64,000 bases of DNA, taken from assembly GCA_963763325.1 (NCBI GenBank), contig CAVXOL010000001.1, positions 124,001 to 188,000 of the forward strand, written 5' to 3'. This document shows, piece after piece, positions 54,614-64,000 of the stretch. The notes under the pieces were generated by a model. It had not been told where the DNA came from and made no database searches. It saw nothing but the letters and a program-made list of their open reading frames with translations. The translations under genes were made by a program, and so were the position numbers. Within the stretch, counting starts at the first letter, position 1. Each line of letters begins with the position of its first letter. This DNA comes from JBBECJ01 sp963763325. Lineage in GTDB: Bacteria; Chloroflexota; Chloroflexia; Thermomicrobiales; CFX8.

Positions 54614-54629
54614 GCGCTCGGACCTCGAT

Positions 54630-57100
<2,471 letters not shown>

Positions 57101-57300
57101 CTCGTTAGCCTTTCAGCATTTCAGTCTGTCAGCTTGTCAGCCGAAGAGACTGTTGGTGGTTTGATCGTCAGGAAGTCTTTGAGCCGCCTCAGGCATCGTG
57201 CCGGGGCGGCGAGGTAAGCGAGGCATGGCAAGGCTGACGCGAGGGGCGCGTCGCTCGGAAAGTGGTTGATCGTGACGGCACCACGTTGGCCTCGATCCTC

Positions 57301-57452
57301 GTAGGGACCGATCAAGATCGGTCCGCGGCCCGCAGGCCGACGGTTCGAACAGGAGCGCTTGGCCGAGAACCCAAACGCTTGCTGCCCTCTTGACATCCCC
57401 ATTGGTCCACGCGTCGGCCTGCGGGACGCGGACGATCTAGATCTGTCCCTAC
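57301..57452. repeat. Inverted repeat between T-box terminator and leuS
   Basis: GTAGGGACCGATCAAGATCGG... (57301-57342) and an imperfect complement ending TCTGTCCCTAC (57412-57452). A GTAGGGAC relative of the repeats at 25607 and 44731, placed in the leuS 5' leader downstream of the terminator. Confidence 0.6.
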
Positions 57453-57467
57453 GAAGACCACAAAAGC

Positions 57468-57502
57468 AAAAAGCCCTTCATCCCTACCAGGGACGAAAGG
57501 CT
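57468..57502 (-). terminator. T-box terminator of leuS
   Basis: AGCCTTTCGTCCC/GGGATGAAGGGCT (13 bp with two G-T pairs) around TGGTA, followed by a T-run. Its 5' strand begins 6 bases after the AGGGTGGTACCGCGG antiterminator sequence. Confidence 0.85.
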
Positions 57503-57555
57503 CAGCTTCCGCGGTACCACCCTGCTTGACCGGTGGTTACGTGCGCGTGTTTGGG

Positions 57556-57628
57556 TGGAGCTGCGGGGACTCGAACCCCGTACCTCAACACTGCCAGTGT
57601 TGCGCTCTCCCGGATGAGCTACAGCCCC
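57556..57628 (-). tRNA. tRNA-Ala(GGC)
   Basis: 73 nt with a full cloverleaf: acceptor GGGGCTG/CAGCTCC with G3-U70, the alanine identity pair; D arm GCTC/GAGC; anticodon stem CAACA/TGTTG with loop CTGGCAG (anticodon GGC); T arm CGGGG/CCCCG with TTCGAGT; discriminator A. CCA is not encoded. It lies inside the leuS T-box leader on the same strand. Confidence 0.95.
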
Positions 57629-57835
57629 ATGACTGCACGCTCGACACAACCGGTCCGCTTGGTGGCCTGCTATCGGAGGCAACCCGGCGATCGCTACATC
57701 TCTCTCACGACCGCGGCTCCCGGACGAGTTCGACCGCTCCTACCGCCTCGCACCACCCGGCGGCTCGCTGGCGTTCGGTCTACTACTTCCGATCGTCGCC
57801 ATATTCAGCGCAGGATCACTCCTGCGCACCGATGA

Positions 57836-57865
57836 AGTGTATCAGTCGACGTGACCGACCGTCAA
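57836..57865 (-). promoter_or_regulatory. Promoter of the T-box/leuS transcript
   Basis: TTGACG (-35) and TACACT (-10) on the minus strand, 18-base spacer. The start would be near 57829, 2-3 bases before the 5' hairpin. Confidence 0.55.
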
Positions 57866-57988
57866 AGCGCTATAAGCTGGAGAAGCTTCGCTGTTGATCG
57901 TATCGCTTTGGACGTCATAGTTCACGGTTATCAGCACGGTGATCTACAATTTGGTAGCGTGATTGGTAGATGATTGGAGCGGCACGCT

Positions 57989-58278
57989 ATGGCTCGAGCA
58001 ACCACGGAAAACCCGAATCTGGCAACCACAGTCCCGCGTGCGTGAACATGTTCACGCGACCCTTCAGTCACTCTCCAGTGAGATGGGCGAGTCGATTCAG
58101 GACGTCATCGAAGAGGCTGTTGAGGCGTTCGGCGGCAGCGAATGCTCGACCAGCACAATGAAGCGTATGCCGCAATGAAGGCAGACCCGAAGCAATGGGA
58201 AGAGGAACTGGCTGAACGCCGAGGCTGGGATCGGGCCAACGCTGACCGGCTGGAGGATGCGTCGTTGCTAGAGCTACT
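57989..58278 (+). pseudogene. MazE-like/ribbon antitoxin gene, frameshifted
   Basis: ATG at 57989 (MARATTENPNLATT). The reading continues in a second frame as RVREHVHATLQSLSSEMGESIQDVIEEAVEAF and in a third as MLDQHNEAYAAMKADPKQWEEELAERRGWDRANADRLED. Together this is the pattern of antitoxins paired with PemK/MazF toxins (V-R-V-x-E-x-x-H-x-x-L-x-x-L, then ...A-Y-A-A-L-R-A-D-P-E-x-W-x-x-E-x-x-E-R). Breaks near 58033 and 58140. Broken by real decay or sequence error; the toxin follows at once. Confidence 0.55.
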
Positions 58279-58282
58279 CGCC

Positions 58283-58624
58283 GCGGAGAGGTCTGGCATG
58301 CGTCGTGCGATCCAGTCAGGGACACGAGCAGGGGTTTGACCGCCCAAGCCTGATCGTGTCAACTGACGGACTGAACCATGGCCCAGGCGATACTGGTCAT
58401 CGTCCTGCCGATCACGACGACGCAGCGGTACACACCATGTTCGTGTTGTCATCGATCCACCCGATGGTGGACTGACACAGCGAGCTTCATCATGTGCGAG
58501 CAGGTTCGCGTTCTGGACATAGCCCGGCTGACGAACGGATACATCGTCAAGCGGTATGGCCAGGTCCGCATCAGTCATGCATCAGGTTGAAGACAGGCTA
58601 CGTACCGTTCTGGAGCTTTTCCTG
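58283..58624 (+). pseudogene. MazF/PemK-like toxin gene, frameshifted
   Basis: Fragments in three frames form a MazF: GEVW...DPVR, GHEQGFDRPSLIVSTDGLNHGPG, LVIVLPITTT, HVRVVIDPPDGGL, SFIMCEQVRVLDIARLTNGYIVKRYG and VEDRLRTVLELFL. These match the order of a MazF/PemK mRNA interferase (start G-E-V-W, G-H-E-Q-x-x-x-R-P, P-I-T-T, S-x-I-x-C-E-Q-x-R). At least four small indels. Boundaries approximate. As written it cannot be made. Confidence 0.55.
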
Positions 58625-58647
58625 ACACAGACAATCCGACCGATTCG

Positions 58648-59061
58648 TCACTTCGGCAGGATGATGCCGATGAGGTCGGCAGCGAGGGCGATCGCGTCAC
58701 CGGTGTCATCGTCCTCGTCGTCGCCGCCGTAGAGGGAGCGGATCTGGTTCTCGGAGAGCGGGGTTGTGATGCCTGGCATCTCGATCTCGTTGCCGCCGCG
58801 CGCGTCCCAGCCGCAGGCCGGGCAGGTGTCGTCCTCCGGCTCGATAGTGGCGCCGCACCATTGGCAGATACCGGCATGCGGAGCAGGGGTAGGCGGCTCG
58901 GCGGGCGGGATGCGCGCCTCGCAGGCGGGGCAGGTACGGGCATCTGGCGCGACCTCCGCCGCGCACCAGGGGCAGGCTACCGTAGGTCCGATCATCTGGC
59001 GTCGTTGCGGCGCTGGGCTCTCGTCTTCACCGAATAGATCCAGCGGGAGCGTGTCGATCAC
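58648..59061 (-). CDS. Double zinc-ribbon protein
   Basis: About 137 residues from a GTG at 59061; the frame is open further upstream through the neighbouring gene, but that part is unlike a protein. Two Cys-x2-Cys ... Cys-x2-Cys ribbons: CPWCAAEVAPDARTCPAC (about 33-50) and CQWCGATIEPEDDTCPAC (about 65-82). The rest is acidic and low complexity. Likely a cytoplasmic adaptor binding Zn. Follows a related ribbon-plus-membrane protein after 25 bases. Confidence 0.7.
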   Translation of the reverse strand: MIDTLPLDLFGEDESPAPQRRQMIGPTVACPWCAAEVAPDARTCPACEARIPPAEPPTPAPHAGICQWCGATIEPEDDTCPACGWDARGGNEIEMPGITTPLSENQIRSLYGGDDEDDDTGDAIALAADLIGIILPK

Positions 59062-59086
59062 CGGTGTTCCCGATCCGAGCAGGGGC

Positions 59087-59665
59087 TTACTTGGCCGACC
59101 AGAGCACCCAGCCGCCGGTCGCCCCGACGAACATGCCGACCACCAGTCCGCCCATCGTGCCCATGCCGCGCAGGTCGCTGGGGTTTTCAACGGTGGTTCC
59201 GGTCAGCCCTTCGAACGGGCCGATCAGCAGCGATGGACCGATCAGCCAGCCAAGCAGGGCGAAGACGAAGACCGCGCCACCCATAAAGAGGACCGCATGC
59301 ATCCGGCGTCGTTCGATCTCCTCGAAATCGACTGTCTTCATCGGCGCGGCGATCGCTGCTCCGTCTGGAGTCTCGTCCTTCCACCACTCGACCAACTCGG
59401 TCTCATTCGGGGAAGCGGTACCCGCACTGAGCGCCTCGCGAATCGGGTCTGGCTTGCTGGGTTCCAACTCCGCAACACCGGGGACCGTCATTCGTGGGTC
59501 AGGGATTCCCGACGAACCACAGGTCGGGCAGATCGTGGCACCGGCCGCCAGCGGCACCGAGCACCACTGACAGCGGAGCGATTGTGACTCGGTGACAGGT
59601 GGGCCGGTCGTTTCGGGCGCGATTCGACTGGCGTGGACTGGTGACGTGTTGAAAGGGTCAGACAT
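59087..59665 (-). CDS. Zinc-ribbon membrane protein
   Basis: About 192 residues from the ATG at 59665 (MSDPFNTSP), GGGAGAG upstream. One ribbon CQWCSVPLAAGATICPTC (about 32-49), an acidic linker, then two hydrophobic helices (AVLFMGGAVFVFALLGWLIG and GTMGGLVVGMFVGATGGWVLW). Family unknown. Pairs with the ribbon protein downstream, suggesting a joint function. Confidence 0.7.
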   Translation of the reverse strand: MSDPFNTSPVHASRIAPETTGPPVTESQSLRCQWCSVPLAAGATICPTCGSSGIPDPRMTVPGVAELEPSKPDPIREALSAGTASPNETELVEWWKDETPDGAAIAAPMKTVDFEEIERRRMHAVLFMGGAVFVFALLGWLIGPSLLIGPFEGLTGTTVENPSDLRGMGTMGGLVVGMFVGATGGWVLWSAK

Positions 59666-59854
59666 ACCTGGTGAATCTCTCCCGGCTGCGACGTCGGAGA
59701 CATCCCGATTCATTGTCTACTGTTCTTACGCTCTCGCTGCCTGGCTGGCAAGGAACCGTTGGTACCAAGTTCGAGGGATGCAGGGATGCAGGGATCAGAC
59801 GGCGACCGTCAACATTTCAACGGCCTCCTCCTTGCGGGCCTGATCCCTTATCCC

Positions 59855-60827
59855 TCAACGATCGATATCAGGCGCTTCCTGGTCAAGCAACGCCAGGTCG
59901 TCGGGGGTGATGATGGCGTTGTCGCCGTAGATGGTCATCTTCAGGGCGGCCAGCGTCGCGGCACTCTGGAGGGCACCGGGAATGTTGGTGTCGTCGCCGA
60001 GCCATCGATGGAGGAAACCGGCAGCGAAGGCATCGCCCGCGCCGACGGCGTCGATCGTCTCGACCGGGATGGCTGGCTGGTCGTGGCGCGCGCCAGCACG
60101 AGTGAGCGCCAGCGAACCGCGCTCGCCAACTGTAACGACGACGACCTGCGCAGATGACCGATCGAGCAGCGCCTGCGCGACGACGGCCGGATCGCCGGTC
60201 AGGCCCCAGATCGTCGAGGCGTCGCCTGCTCCACAGAAGAGGATCGTCGCCCGATCGAGCAGTGGCTGGATGCCGTCGGCAGCCTGCTCAGGTGACCAGA
60301 GACGGGCGCGATAGTTCACGTCTACGCTGATCGGGACACCGTCCGCGCTGGCAGCCTCCGCGAGTCGCAGACAGGCTGCCCGAGCCGAGGCCGAGAGGGC
60401 CGGCGTGATGCCGGTCAGGTGGAGGACGCCAGCGCCGATGAGTGGACGTGAGATCGAGCGCATCCGGATCGATCCTGGCCATCGCAGAATCGGCCCGGTC
60501 ATAGAGGACGCGGGTTGGCCGAGGCGCAGCTCCCGGCTCCAGGAAATAGACACCGACCCGACCGGTCGTCCAGAGGACATGTCCGGTATCGACGCCGTGG
60601 CGGCGTAATTCGCCGTCGATCCGATGGCCAAGCGCGTTCTCCGGCAACGCTGAGAGCCAGGCCACCCGCCGCCCGAGGCGGGCCAGCGCAACGGCGACGT
60701 TCGACTCGGTCCCGCCGATCGTGACGCGCAGGCTACCGGCCTCTTCGAGCCGGGTTCCTGGCTCGGCCGTCAGCCGGATCATCGTCTCGCCGAACGTCAC
60801 CAGATCGTAGCGGCGAGGAGCGCTCAT
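59855..60827 (-). CDS. PfkB-family sugar kinase, KDG-kinase-like (frameshifted)
   Basis: About 323 residues with one break near 60445. N-half: DLVTFGETMIRLTAEPGTRLEEAGSLRVTIGGTESNVAVALARLGRRVAWLSALPENALGHRI. C-half: LHLTGITPALSASARAACL, VDVNYRARLWSPEQA, VVVTVGERGSLAL and the PfkB signature ETIDAVGAGDAFAAGFLH (catalytic Asp). The DVNYRxxLW motif is typical of 2-keto-3-deoxygluconate kinase. It overlaps the Lrp-family gene upstream by 4 bases (ATGA). Confidence 0.85.
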
Positions 60828-61525
60828 ACCGCGCTGGCGACTGCCGCACGACGGCGGGGCCGACGATCCAGTTTCGCCGGGACCGCGTTTTCCTCGTCAT
60901 CATCGCCATCATCAAGGTCCGGCGCGATGGCCGAGGTCAGGTCAGTCGACCACTGGTTACTTTTTTTTACAACGCGCATGCAGACCGACGTCTGAACGCG
61001 CTTGACACCGTCGATATGCGCCAGCTCGTCGGCGACGAAGGCGAACATCTCCTCCTGGTGCCTGAACGATGCCGTCAGGACAATGTCGCTGGCGCCAGTC
61101 GTGATCCCCAGCCACATGACCTGTTCCATCGCGGCGATCTTGTCCGACGCCTCAACGAACATGCGTGGCTCGACCTCGATCGCGATGACGGCCGTCAGTG
61201 CGTAGCCGAGGTGCTCAGGGTCAACCGAGGCGGCGATCTTCAGAACACCACTATCGGTCAGCCGGCGCACCCGGTAGCGAACTGTCGCCTCGGGAACACC
61301 CAGCCGGCGAGCAACCTCGCGGTTGGAGCGCCGCCCATCGACGCGGAGCAGGGAAATGATCTGCAGGTCGAGCTCATCTGGCTGAACCGGCGATCGTTGT
61401 CGCTGGCCATTCGGCACGTCGCCAGCCTCGCTGTCCTGCTTCCTTCGCCTCTTCGCGCGCGGCTGATCCGCATCACCTGCGCCTTCACGCCCCCCAGCGT
61501 AGCCGTTCTGCCCTCTACTCATTCC
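60824..61525 (-). CDS. Lrp/AsnC-family regulator
   Basis: About 233 residues from the ATG at 61525 (MSRGQNGYAGG); the longer frame starts at 61552. An unusual basic N-terminal extension of about 40 residues precedes the HTH (LDLQIISLLRVDGRRSNREVARRLGVPEATVRYRVRRLTDSGVLKI) and the RAM domain (ALTAVIAIEVEPRMFVEASDKIAAMEQVMWLGITTGASDIVLTASF). An acidic-then-basic C-terminal tail of 30 residues is also extra. Translationally coupled to the sugar kinase, which may be its target. Confidence 0.88.
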   Translation of the reverse strand, partial: GMSRGQNGYAGGREGAGDADQPRAKRRRKQDSEAGDVPNGQRQRSPVQPDELDLQIISLLRVDGRRSNREVARRLGVPEATVRYRVRRLTDSGVLKIAASVDPEHLGYALTAVIAIEVEPRMFVEASDKIAAMEQVMWLGITTGASDIVLTASFRHQEEMFAFVADELAHIDGVKRVQTSVCMRVVKKSNQWSTDLTSAIAPDLDDGDDDEENAVPAKLDRRPRRRAAVASAV

Positions 61526-61698
61526 CCACGATTCCGTTCCATGATGGATCAATGCACACGTCTGCGTCGCGACACGCAGCCTGTGTATTATCCCCGTATT
61601 CGTAAAAGATATCTACGCCTGTCAGGATAATAGTATCGTTTTGCCATATTGCTTGCCTCAGGCAGTCGTCGTACATACAACGCCTTGTGCATAGAATC

Positions 61699-63021
61699 CT
61701 ACTTGTCGATGGTTAGTCTGTCACTATCTGCTTGGCTTACCAATACTTTATCGACCCGATTTCCGTCCATATCGACCACTTCAAATCGCAGACCTCCCCA
61801 CTCGACGAAATCGGCCGGGCGTGGGACTCTTTCGAGTGCAGCCATCACGTAGCCGCCGAGTGTCTCGAACTGTCCGTCCATTTCACCAGGGAACGCGTCG
61901 ACTGCGAGGATCGTGCGCAGTTCTGCGACTGGCATCAGCCCATCGATCAGCCACGAACCGTCGTCACGCTGGTCAACCCGCGGTTCACCGGGTTGCTCAC
62001 CTGCGTGGATGTCACCGACAATCGCCTCAAGCACATCGTTAAGCGCGATGATCCCCTGGACTGCCCCGTACTCATCGATCACGAGCGCCTTGTGGTTGCC
62101 TGTCTCGCGGAAGCGCTCCATGACCTCAAGGACCGTCATCTGCTCCGGGACGAAGAGCGGCTCGACGATCACTGCCCGCGGGTCGAGCTGCCGGCCAGTG
62201 GCAATCTGGTTCCAGAGATCCTTGATCGAAACGATCCCGAGGACGCGGTCAAGGCTCCCCTCGTAGACAGGGAAATGCGTATGGCGACTGGTGCCGACGA
62301 TGCACCGGATGTCGTCTGAAGTAGCGTTGCCGTCGATACCGACGATCCATTGCCGTGGCGTCATCAGCGAGCCGACCCGGCGATCGTTGAGCTCGAAGAT
62401 GGATCCGACCAGCGCCTGCTCGCGCGGCTCGAACACCCCTGCCATGGCGCCTTCGTTCATGAGGTATGCGATTTCGGCCTCAGTGACAGGCGGCTCATCG
62501 CTCGGACGGATACCGAAGAGACGCAGGACGGCCTCGACCGAGATCGTCAGCAGGGCGACGACCGGACCGGCGACGGTCGAGATAGTCCGCATCGGCCGCG
62601 CAACAACGGACGCGATCCCCTCCGCGTTCCGCAACGCCAGTCGCTTCGGCACCAGTTCACCGATGACCAGCGAGAGGTAGGTGATCACCAGGACAACCAG
62701 GAGAATTCCGAGCGCGTCACTGTAGGCGTCGAGAACCGGCACATTGCTGAGCCAATCGGAAACGGCGGTCGCGACGGTCGCGCCGCCAAACGCACCGGCG
62801 AGAATGCCGACCAGCGTGATGCCGATCTGGACGGTCGAGAGGAAGCGTGTCGGCTCCTCGGCCAGATCAATCGCGACTCGTGCTCCGGTGCTTCCCTGAC
62901 TGGCTCGCTGCTCCAATCTTGCGCGGCGTGCCGATACAACGGCCAACTCCGACATGGAAAGCACACCGTTGATCAGGATCAGGATGATGACCAGCAGGAT
63001 TTCGATGCCGACGCCAAACAC
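61699..63021 (-). CDS. CNNM/CorC-family membrane protein (DUF21-CBS-CorC_HlyC)
   Basis: 440 residues. DUF21 domain with four helices (GIEILLVIILILINGVLSMSELAVVSARR, FLSTVQIGITLVGILAGAFGG and others, about 1-190), a CBS pair (SLMTPRQWIVGIDGNATSDDI, LFVPEQMTVLEVMERFRETGNHKALVIDEYGAVQGI, about 215-335) and a CorC_HlyC domain (DDGSWLIDGLMPVAELRTILA and FETLGGYVMAALERVPRPADF, about 350-425). Such proteins are linked to Mg2+/Co2+ transport or efflux; older annotation calls them hemolysins. Intact single gene. Confidence 0.92.
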   Translation of the reverse strand: MFGVGIEILLVIILILINGVLSMSELAVVSARRARLEQRASQGSTGARVAIDLAEEPTRFLSTVQIGITLVGILAGAFGGATVATAVSDWLSNVPVLDAYSDALGILLVVLVITYLSLVIGELVPKRLALRNAEGIASVVARPMRTISTVAGPVVALLTISVEAVLRLFGIRPSDEPPVTEAEIAYLMNEGAMAGVFEPREQALVGSIFELNDRRVGSLMTPRQWIVGIDGNATSDDIRCIVGTSRHTHFPVYEGSLDRVLGIVSIKDLWNQIATGRQLDPRAVIVEPLFVPEQMTVLEVMERFRETGNHKALVIDEYGAVQGIIALNDVLEAIVGDIHAGEQPGEPRVDQRDDGSWLIDGLMPVAELRTILAVDAFPGEMDGQFETLGGYVMAALERVPRPADFVEWGGLRFEVVDMDGNRVDKVLVSQADSDRLTIDK

Positions 63022-63103
63022 TCGACCAGCCTTCTCTCTCGGGGTGGTACGTCACAACTCGTGCCATCCTGCCACCATTCAATGAAGCATGGATGACGAA
63101 TCG

Positions 63104-63601
63104 TCAGGCGATCACAGCAACCACGCCAACAAGCGCCCATGCCAGGTAGACGGAGGCGATGAGGATGATCAGGGCGACGGCGAAGGCTGCCGTCACGATC
63201 AGAATCTGGAGCATCGCCGAGTTGTTCGCCTTACGCTGGGCGCGGACAGTGCGTGCGGAGGGCGGGCGTGGGCTGGCGCGGGCTGGGGTCGTGCGGCCGG
63301 GGGCGTTGCCTGTATAGCGTTGCATCAGCGTGTCGGAGACGATCGTCGTCCGCATCTGGGCGTCATACTCGCGGCGGATGTCGGGCTTCGAGAGGACGGT
63401 GTAGGCCGCGTTGATGAGCTTGGTGCGTTCCTCGGCTTTTGCCCGCTGATCTGGGTCGACGAAGTTGTCGGGATGGGTCAGCCGCATCAGGCCGCGATAG
63501 GCACGAGTGATCTCCTCGGGTGACGCGCCGAGCGGGACATCCAGCACCTGGTAGTAGTTGATCGAGGTATCAAAGCGGGGCCGTGGACGAGACGTGGACA
63601 A
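63104..63601 (-). CDS. Membrane-anchored DnaJ-domain protein
   Basis: 165 residues. J-domain about 15-80: INYYQVLDVPLGASPEEITRAYRGLMRLTHPDNFVDPDQRAKAEERTKLINAAYTVLSKPDIRREYDAQM, with the HPD motif (HPD in LTHPDNF) needed to stimulate Hsp70. A Pro/Ala/Arg-rich linker leads to one C-terminal helix (ILIVTAAFAVALIILIASVYLAWALVG). Would recruit DnaK at the membrane. Confidence 0.88.
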   Translation of the reverse strand: MSTSRPRPRFDTSINYYQVLDVPLGASPEEITRAYRGLMRLTHPDNFVDPDQRAKAEERTKLINAAYTVLSKPDIRREYDAQMRTTIVSDTLMQRYTGNAPGRTTPARASPRPPSARTVRAQRKANNSAMLQILIVTAAFAVALIILIASVYLAWALVGVVAVIA

Positions 63602-63739
63602 CGCGACGAGCCCTCATCGAATCGCGCCGGATCGCGCCAGGGGTAACCGGCCCAGGTCAGCGATCGGGCCGCCGGGAAGTGTAGCCTATCGTCGCGTCGT
63701 GGGAGGTTGGGAATCGGGAGTTGGGGAGGGTATGCGGCG

Positions 63740-64000
63740 TTACCCCTCCCCCGCGTCCCGACCGACCAGCACTGGCAACGCCTCGATCGGCTGCTCCGCT
63801 ACACCCGACCTGTTGCGGGCGATCAGGCGCAGGTCGTGGGGGTAGCTGGCAGCGATCCAGAGGACAGGTAGCGAGCAGGCGAGAGCGAGCGCGACGACAT
63901 CGCCGGTGCCGCCACTTCCTCGGGCTTCCGCGCCGTCCCAGATCGCGATCATCACGTCAGCGTGCTCGACGACGTGCTCGCCAGCGGCCATGTAGGCAGC
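63740..64000 (-). CDS. SLOG-like nucleotide-binding protein, C-terminal part (partial)
   Basis: 86 residues, open to the window edge. YMAAGEHVVEHADVMIAIWDGAEARGSGGTGDVVALALACSLPVLWIA resembles the C-terminal part of a SLOG/TIR-associated-type domain: a DVMIAIWDG strand followed by GSGGTGDVV and LPVLWI. That family includes LOG and DprA-like nucleotide-binding folds. The N-terminus lies outside, so the call is tentative. Confidence 0.5.
   Translation of the reverse strand, partial: AAYMAAGEHVVEHADVMIAIWDGAEARGSGGTGDVVALALACSLPVLWIAASYPHDLRLIARNRSGVAEQPIEALPVLVGRDAGEG

Larger units (their letters stand above)
57468..57828 (-). promoter_or_regulatory. T-box riboswitch (leucine) upstream of leuS, interrupted by a tRNA gene
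   Basis: Minus strand, in order: a GNRA-loop 5' hairpin (57808-57827); Stem I from GGCGA (57800) to TCGCC (57686), with AGTAGTA, the apical CAGCGAGCCGCC-GGTGGTG motif and specifier GAA-CTC (Leu, 57728-57726); a likely Stem III (about 57684-57661); then, unexpectedly, a full tRNA-Ala gene (57628-57556); then the T-box sequence AGGGTGGTACCGCGG (57523-57509) and terminator. In a normal T-box nothing separates Stem I from the antiterminator except Stems II and III. Controls leuS by sensing uncharged tRNA-Leu(GAG). Confidence 0.85.

Overview
The window looks like chromosomal DNA from a high-GC bacterium. My best guess is phylum Chloroflexota, near the Thermomicrobia. The pointers are a bacterial translin-like protein, lipoproteins with long Thr/Pro/Ala linkers behind the lipobox, many GTG and TTG starts with good Shine-Dalgarno sites, and a signal-less BtuF-like protein. 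This is inference from gene content only: there is no rRNA and I could not run a search. I see no prophage, transposase, integrase or CRISPR array.

Layout. 0-10 kb: a partial TPR-like gene, a secreted protein, a translin-like protein, an alpha/beta hydrolase, a ring-cleaving-type dioxygenase, a BisC-like molybdoenzyme and a PQQ-propeller lipoprotein. 10-20 kb: a large SARP/ATPase regulator, an SDR protein, a TPP-riboswitch-controlled thiamine-precursor ABC transporter (ATPase, permease, binding protein) and RNase J. 20-31 kb: small membrane proteins, a CBS/PRC protein, DoxX, Hsp20, an APH-like kinase, an MFS transporter, a TumE-like toxin-antitoxin pair, a BNR lipoprotein, a peroxiredoxin and a secreted nuclease. 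31-47 kb: an MFS transporter, a phosphodiesterase, a stretch with strong RNA-structure signals, PepA, Uma2, IspH, a polysaccharide deacetylase, HAD and PRC-barrel proteins, an amidase with a small partner, a cobalamin-binding-type protein, two ankyrin proteins, a redoxin and a GH26 enzyme. 48-54 kb: a RIO kinase behind a terminator-containing leader, divergent citrate synthases (one fused to a DNA-binding domain), and an ArsR-SRPBCC-VOC-PPOX row. 54-64 kb: leuS with a T-box leader, tRNA-Ala, a broken MazEF-like pair, zinc-ribbon proteins, a sugar kinase with an Lrp regulator, a CNNM/CorC protein, a membrane DnaJ protein and a partial gene.

Most notable: (1) a complete tRNA-Ala(GGC) gene lies inside the leuS T-box leader, between Stem I (Leu specifier CTC) and the antiterminator/terminator; (2) convergent genes are separated by long, often perfect inverted repeats whose arms contain the stop codons; (3) a HTH-fused citrate synthase faces a normal one across a perfect palindrome; (4) two intergenic stretches look like structured or attenuating RNAs.

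Caution: at least 17 genes carry single-base frameshifts, including leuS (several) and RNase J. Because these are normally essential and the protein similarity continues in the next frame, I read most as sequence errors rather than pseudogenes. Such genes are annotated over their full extent, with approximate break positions.
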